A stretch of DNA of 64,000 nucleotides from Zygnema cylindricum (Eukaryota; Streptophyta; Zygnematophyceae; Zygnematales; Zygnemataceae), in assembly GCA_037447655.1 (NCBI GenBank), contig JBBHKE010002066.1, positions 37,897-101,896 of the forward strand, written 5' to 3'. The position numbers were made by a program, and so were the translations under genes. This document shows, piece after piece, positions 59,354-64,000 of this stretch; the stretch's first letter is position 1, and every line of letters begins with the position of its first letter. The notes beneath the pieces are model-generated. The model made no database searches. It saw nothing but the letters and a program-made list of their open reading frames with translations, and was not told the origin of the DNA.

Positions 59354-60391
59354 TGAAACTCTGTGTCCTCCATTAGACTACAAAATACAAGAAGCTTCTA
59401 GATAGTTTTTAACTAACCCACTTTCAATGGCAACCACTGCTACCGAAGTTGACAAGCAGACAATCTAACTTCACACCTGTGCAGCTTAGACTCCCCTTAG
59501 TGCGTAGGAAAAAGAATCTCTGAAAAAAGCCCAACTAGGCGATAAGTTATAAGCCGGCAAAAATACCAATTTATACAACCTCTCATAGAGAGAGAAGACC
59601 ATCAACTAGATTTTTCTAAGTCCTAGCTCCCTCTCACAACCCTTATCTACTAATAGTACGAATCAATCAGAATACTGTACAATATATAAAAGTACTACTA
59701 CCGATGTACTTAATGTAAGACCTTTGTACGACAAAGCCATTAAGCTGACGCGTGTCCATTTTCTACTCGTCCGTACGTTCCTCGGAATTCTTGCGACCGA
59801 ATGTTATCTCTCCACGTGGCACTAGGTCATGCCACGTCACTAAATGCCAAAGTGACCATTTTGGGATTTCGGTGATGATGTGCGCCGTTTGATTTGACTC
59901 GAAATGCAATCTCTCCGGTTGTAAATACTTGCGCGATATTTGTTTCGCTGTCGAAACAAAATGCGCGGTATCCGTTTCAAAGTAGTATCCTATTTCGTAT
60001 TTTATAAACTGTATCTATGCATGCCGTATAGAGTTTGAGTTAAATGAATTTGTTCCCTCCTAAATACATATATATTTATCACATACTACAGCATTTAGCA
60101 TTGGTCCTAGTATAAAAGGATAAAGCTGACTGGTATTGGCCAACTTCACAAACGATAGGTACCGGGATCAAATCCCGGGTCCGTCTGGTATATTTTTTGT
60201 AACCTACTAAAAATAGCTGCTTGTTAAACCAAGGCAGCCATGGATCAACCATCCTTTCTATCGTTCAGTGACTACAACAAGTATGGGGGCTAGAGAGAGG
60301 AGGTGGAGGCTGGCAGTCCATCCTCTTCTTTTCCTTTTTTATTAACATATTTAAACCTAGAAAATACTGTAGAAATCTATTATATTTTACA
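59354..60391 (-). repeat. Right (5') LTR of the tandem
   Basis: 1038 bp. The element-sense start has decayed to TGTAAAATATAATAG. AAAGG follows at 60392-60396. A relatively well-kept antisense tRNA-like block is at 60105-60180. Confidence 0.88.
60105..60180 (+). other. tRNA-like block with intact D- and T-arm pairing, antisense to its LTR
   Basis: The D-arm-like hairpin is TCCT...AGGA, followed by TAAAGC. The T-arm-like hairpin at 60162-60178 is CCGGG, loop ATCAAAT, CCCGG, a perfect 5-bp stem with a 7-nt loop. The region between them is irregular, so no full cloverleaf is claimed. Confidence 0.55.
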
Positions 60392-60409
60392 AAAGGAAGT
60401 TGTCATTGG

Positions 60410-61594
60410 TTAAATTTTGACACTTCTATTGCTCCCAGAGTAGGCAAGTCACTAGAAGCTTATCTAGATAGTGCCGACTTCAAGTTTATTAAAAACCCAA
60501 ATGATTGACCCCTTTACAATCAGATCCCCATTATAGCTTCACCCTTGTGAAGTAAGACTTCTGTGTGCTCAATTCCACCACAGATTGCAGAGTTAGAATA
60601 TGACTTTTGGATTACATTCTCCAGTTTGACTTTCCCTTAGAAATGTAGCCACCCTGGCAAGCAAACACTCTAACTGACAATGCCTATGTGTAGCTTAGAC
60701 TCCCCTGAGTCCGCAGTAGAAAGAATTTCTGAATTTGCTCCCCTAAGCAGTAAGTTATGGAGGGTAAAAGTTGACCTTTTGTACAGTAACTCTCTCAAAG
60801 AGAGGTGGCTTCCTACTAAATTTTATAAGTCCTTTCTCTCATTAAAACTCTATCTACTGACGTACGGCACCAATCGCATTACATTGTTGTACCGAAAACT
60901 ACAAGTGCCAGTGTACTTTTTGTACGGCCATCGTACTACATGGCCAAAATATCGACACATGTTATAACCGAATTTGTTCCGGTAATCTCTAGAGTTTTTC
61001 CCAATTCAATGTTGACCCGCCACGTGTCCTTTAACGTGGCGATGACCGTAAAACGCCAAAAGTACATATTTCGCGATTGGGCGCCAATCGTGGCCTTTCG
61101 ATTAAAACCCGATATTTCTAGCCGTTAAAAATAGACGCGCAATATTTGTTTCGCGGTCGAAATAATTGCGCGATATCCGTTTCATATAATACATAAAACT
61201 GTACTCCGTACTTATCTAAAATTGTATCTATGCACTACGTATCTATTTCCCGTTAAACGAACTAGTCTGGGTGTAACTATTTATATATTTATCAAACTCC
61301 ATACATCCTAGCACTGGTCTTAGACTTATAAGATAAAGCTACCTGCTACTCTGACGGGCGGCAGGTACCAGGATTAAATCCTGGGTTGTCAGACTTTTTG
61401 TAACACTATCAAGATAGGCCTTCCTCTCCTCTTTGGACAACCTAGGCAACCATGGCTCTAACTCCTCCTCTAGTCTTTAGTGACTGCGACAAGTGTTGGG
61501 ACTTGAGAGAATAATTAGAGGCAAATTGTCATTGTCACCTTTTTGCCATTTATTTTACAATCTCTAGACCTAGAAAATTTCTTGAATTTCAACA
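60410..61594 (-). mobile_element. Solo copia LTR, about 1.19 kb
   Basis: The element-sense start is TGTTGAAATTCAAG. The other end is near TCAAAATTTAA, matching related LTR ends loosely. Flanks ATTGG (60405-60409) and GTTGG (61595-61599) agree at 4 of 5 bases. No internal region lies on either side. It shares the (C/T)CCCCT(A/G)AGCAGTAAGTTATGG and GGCAACCATGG blocks of the neighbouring LTRs. Confidence 0.7.
61313..61389 (+). other. tRNA-like block with intact D- and T-arm pairing, antisense to its LTR
   Basis: D-arm-like TCTT (61318-61321) pairs with AAGA (61330-61333). The T-arm-like hairpin at 61368-61384 is CCAGG, loop ATTAAAT, CCTGG. A 7-bp hairpin TACCTGC/GCAGGTA lies between them. Compared with 60105-60180, both stems have changed sequence yet still pair. 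Confidence 0.55.
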
Positions 61595-61599
61595 GTTGG

Positions 61600-62077
61600 A
61601 TATGCCATATATTCCACATCTCAACGTATTGAAAGAGTTAAATTTTGTCTGAAAGCTTAGGTCTAAATTCACATCGTTTAAATCCTAAAAGGTATTATAG
61701 AAGTACATGTCTTTTGTTGTACTTTATAATTTATAACCCTTTAAGTGATATATATAATACCTTTTTTAGTATAGAACGATACTTAATGGAATGTACATAC
61801 TTCTTGTAGTGTAGACATGATTCTTAGTGGAATCGTCAGTCAATTGAATTAGTCAACCAAATTCTTTTGACATCACTAGTTCTACCCACATTAGTTACTT
61901 CTTCTTCTAGATCTACCTCGAACCGACGTTTCATTTCGCTGTTCTATAAAAGTCAATCGTCTTACACGTATTTTTTATCAATTACGGAAAAGACATATTG
62001 ACGACAAAACTTCTTGCCTACTTTCCTTTGTTTTGTCATCTATTTATTTTCTATCTTTTCTTTAGTATTGGCTTTTG
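61600..62077 (+). other. Probable 5' LTR or leader of a plus-strand copia relic
   Basis: AT-rich DNA with TATAAAA at 61945-61951, about 130 bases upstream of the gag ATG at 62078. No LTR boundary or primer binding site could be fixed, since no partner LTR lies in the window. Confidence 0.35.
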
Positions 62078-63724
62078 ATGGCCTCTCCTTCTATAGGTTT
62101 TGGGCCTCACCCTTCGTCTGTATCTAATTCCATTTCAAAGTTTCAGGGCAAAAACTTTTATGATTGGAAATTTCAGGCGCAACATTTATTCACTTTTGAA
62201 AAAATCTTCTATCACTTCAGTGGATTCGTCACTATTTTTTCCTTCCTGCGGCCACTGATGTCACTTACGCAACCACGCAACTTGATGTTGTCGCTTGGAC
62301 CGAAAATGACGCCACTGCACTTTCTCGACTTGTCCTCTCTTTGGACTGTCAAGTGTCAAATCTTGTCCGGACTGCGACAACTTCTCATGAAGCGTAGACG
62401 CTTCTATGTGCCGCGTACAAAACACACACGTTGCCAAATCGACTAGCCCTTTGTCGACAATTCAAAAATACACAAAAATCTAAAACTGATTCTATTCTCA
62501 CCTTCTTTCAGGCAGTCCAATCACTTGCTGGTCAATTAAAATGCATTAATTATCTCGTGAGTCATAAAGATTTAATTAGTGCAATTTTAGGTGGGTTACC
62601 AAATTCGTTTGACGCTATTATAAGTAGTGTTAACAATGACCCATCCCACGTCATTATGATAGATCTAACAAATCGCTTGATGCAAGAGGAAAAAAGATTG
62701 TCATTAAACAAACTTAACTTGACTACTGACGGCGTGGCAGTGACAACGTTTGTTTCCAAGAAACCGTCCAATATTGCAGGATCTTGACTACTTTGCAAAT
62801 AGTGCAAAGAAACGGACAACGTGGTTGATGGGTGCCCAGCTTTGGCATATAAGCGTGAAAAAGAACGTGCGATTGGGGTTGCGCCTAAAAACCCAAACCA
62901 CAAATATCCTACAAATCCCCATGTTGCGACGACGCACTTTGGTCAACCTGCGCATGCGCATGTTGTGTTTAATTATCCGTACGGTCCTCCACCTCTTTCG
63001 TACCTGGCGCCAAATTATTTTTATCCTTTGCCGCTACCATAGGTGACGCCGACCTCCAAACTAACTGCCCTTTCTAGCAGCTCTGTATCCATAGCTGTCG
63101 ATTCTTCATCTATAGCTGTCGCATCTGCTTAAACCGTACCTACCTCAATTCCGCCTGTGGATTATGGGTAAGCTTTCACCACATCAGGCAAAACCTCTGA
63201 GTGTCTCATTGATAGTGTAGCTTCTCATCATATATGTTGCTATCTTGAATTAATGACAAATGTTGTTCCTTTCCTCTAAAAATCTCTCTTGGCAAAAATA
63301 TGATAGTGACATCGAACCTGGTTGGACAGGTACACTTTAACTCCAATACAAGCGATTCTCTTCCCATAATTTTGGACAAAGTATACTTTGTTCTGGAATT
63401 AAAGTAAAACCCTTTTCGGCTGGTTACGCCCTGTTTAACGGAAGTTATGGCATTATCACCGAAACAAATGTTCAGTTTTATTCCTCTACTCGCACTCTTA
63501 TTGGTAGTGGAACTAAATTAGGCACTCTCTATGTTCTTGATTTCTTTAAGGACATTGCCTTTGCTAATAAAGCTACTTCTTCTAACTCGTCTGTTTTTCA
63601 TAAGTGGCACCTTCGCTTTGGTCACTTAAATGGAACCAGTTTAGCTTCTCTTCAAAAAGGTCTTGTAATTGGACATGACAATTTTCATGAAATTCAGATT
63701 GATTTTTGCAATGGTTGTGTTACC
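62078..63724 (+). pseudogene. Copia gag and protease-to-pre-integrase relic, a different lineage
   Basis: Gag starts MASPSIGFG with KFQGKNFYDWKFQ. A frameshift near 62235 moves the capsid-like part (AWTENDATALSRLVLS, HEAWTLL) to another frame; it resumes at 62431-62787 with LGGLPNSFDAII. A zinc-knuckle remnant CK.CK....VVDGC lies near 62800. The protease motif reads DSVAS where DSGAS is usual (near 63212). GAG-pre-integrase WHLRFGHLNG and the finger start CNGC follow at 63605-63720. Sequence and spacing differ from all other copies in the window. It is cut off where the 49-bp repeat begins. Confidence 0.8.
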
Positions 63725-64000
63725 CGTGCGAGACGCCATAAATTCCGCAGCTCGCCGCTCAGATAAAAACACGCTTGTGAAACGCCATAATTCCACTGCT
63801 CGCCGCTCAAATAAAAATACGCGTGCGAGACGCCATAAATTCCGCCGCTCGACGTTGAGATAAAAATATGCGTGCGAAACGCCATAAATTCCGCTGCTCG
63901 CCGCTCAGATAAAAATACGCGTGCGAAACGCTATAAATTCCACTGCTCGCTGGTCAAATAAAAATACGCGTGCGAGACGCCATAAATTCCGCTGCTCGCC
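63725..64000. repeat. 49-bp tandem repeat, at least 5.6 copies, open at the window end
   Basis: Units start CGTGCGAGACGCCATAAATT at 63725, 63774, 63822, 63871, 63920 and 63969. One unit is 48 bp through a single-base loss. Units differ at several sites (GAGACG/GAAACG, CCGCTGCTCGCC variants). The first unit is in frame with the pre-integrase finger of the copia relic (CNGCVTRARRHKF). Confidence 0.92.

Larger units (their letters stand above)
42127..60391 (-). mobile_element. Copia tandem: three LTRs and two internal regions from one insertion
   Basis: Layout in + coordinates: LTR 42127-43164, internal 43165-47500, LTR 47501-48398 plus 54883-55019 (split by a nested element), internal 55020-59353, LTR 59354-60391. 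AAAGG flanks the whole block at 42122-42126 and 60392-60396, so it derives from one integration that later gained one LTR-plus-internal unit of about 5.37 kb. The two internal regions share almost all their inactivating changes. Confidence 0.92.

Noticed and set aside
42127-60391. Two separate copia insertions side by side
   Set aside because: There is only one AAAGG duplication around the whole block and no duplication at the middle LTR; LTR sharing fits better.
12690-60391. Ty3/gypsy elements or endogenous retroviruses
   Set aside because: In each copy where both domains are visible integrase precedes reverse transcriptase, and no envelope-like frame follows RNase H; this is copia order.
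63725-64000. Regular 49-bp repeats as a possible CRISPR array
   Set aside because: The units are contiguous with no unique spacers, and the setting is a plant retrotransposon.

Overview
The window reads as nuclear DNA of a plant: a land plant, possibly a non-seed plant, or a streptophyte alga. The evidence is one split gene with plant-style plastid targeting, AT-rich intergenic DNA, many Ty1/copia retrotransposons in nested layers, hAT and Tourist-like miniature DNA transposons, and primer binding sites that match plant initiator tRNA-Met as I recall its sequence. The species cannot be fixed from the sequence. I see no bacterial operon, CRISPR array or rRNA gene.

534-5538 (minus): the only convincing host gene. 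It is a seven-exon histidine-phosphatase (phosphoglycerate-mutase-like) gene with a transit-peptide-like first exon and a twin-arginine hydrophobic segment, which suggests delivery to the thylakoid lumen.

5980-12641: DNA-transposon country. A hAT-type miniature element has a perfect 8-bp target duplication. A cluster of Tourist-like (PIF/Harbinger-type) elements with 3-bp TNA duplications are inserted end to end, two of them forming an inverted pair of about 3 kb. A solo copia LTR sits in the right arm.

12690-31691: a minus-strand copia array (LTR-internal-LTR-partial internal) abuts a plus-strand copia element. That element is split by a complete minus-strand copia element (22302-29015, target duplication GAAGG), whose 5' LTR in turn holds a 510-bp TRIM (27730-28239, target duplication ATGAC). 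The TRIM LTRs each contain a 73-nt cloverleaf-like tRNA sequence.

31692-42126: a minisatellite, two adjacent Tourist-like elements, and a minus-strand copia element (34041-41602) carrying a second solo LTR.

42127-60391: one copia insertion (target duplication AAAGG at both ends) expanded to three LTRs and two almost identical dead internal regions. Another copia element (48399-54877, target duplication CCACC) sits in the middle LTR. 60410-61594 is a solo LTR. 61600-64000 holds a copia gag/protease relic of another lineage that runs into a 49-bp tandem repeat, which continues past the window.

All retroelement coding regions carry stops or frameshifts. Three things deserve most attention: the tRNA-like modules inside LTRs (sense in the TRIM, antisense in the copia LTRs); the copia primer binding site, which pairs with the anticodon arm rather than the 3' end of initiator tRNA-Met; and a tandem duplication whose internal copies look younger than the element inserted between them.
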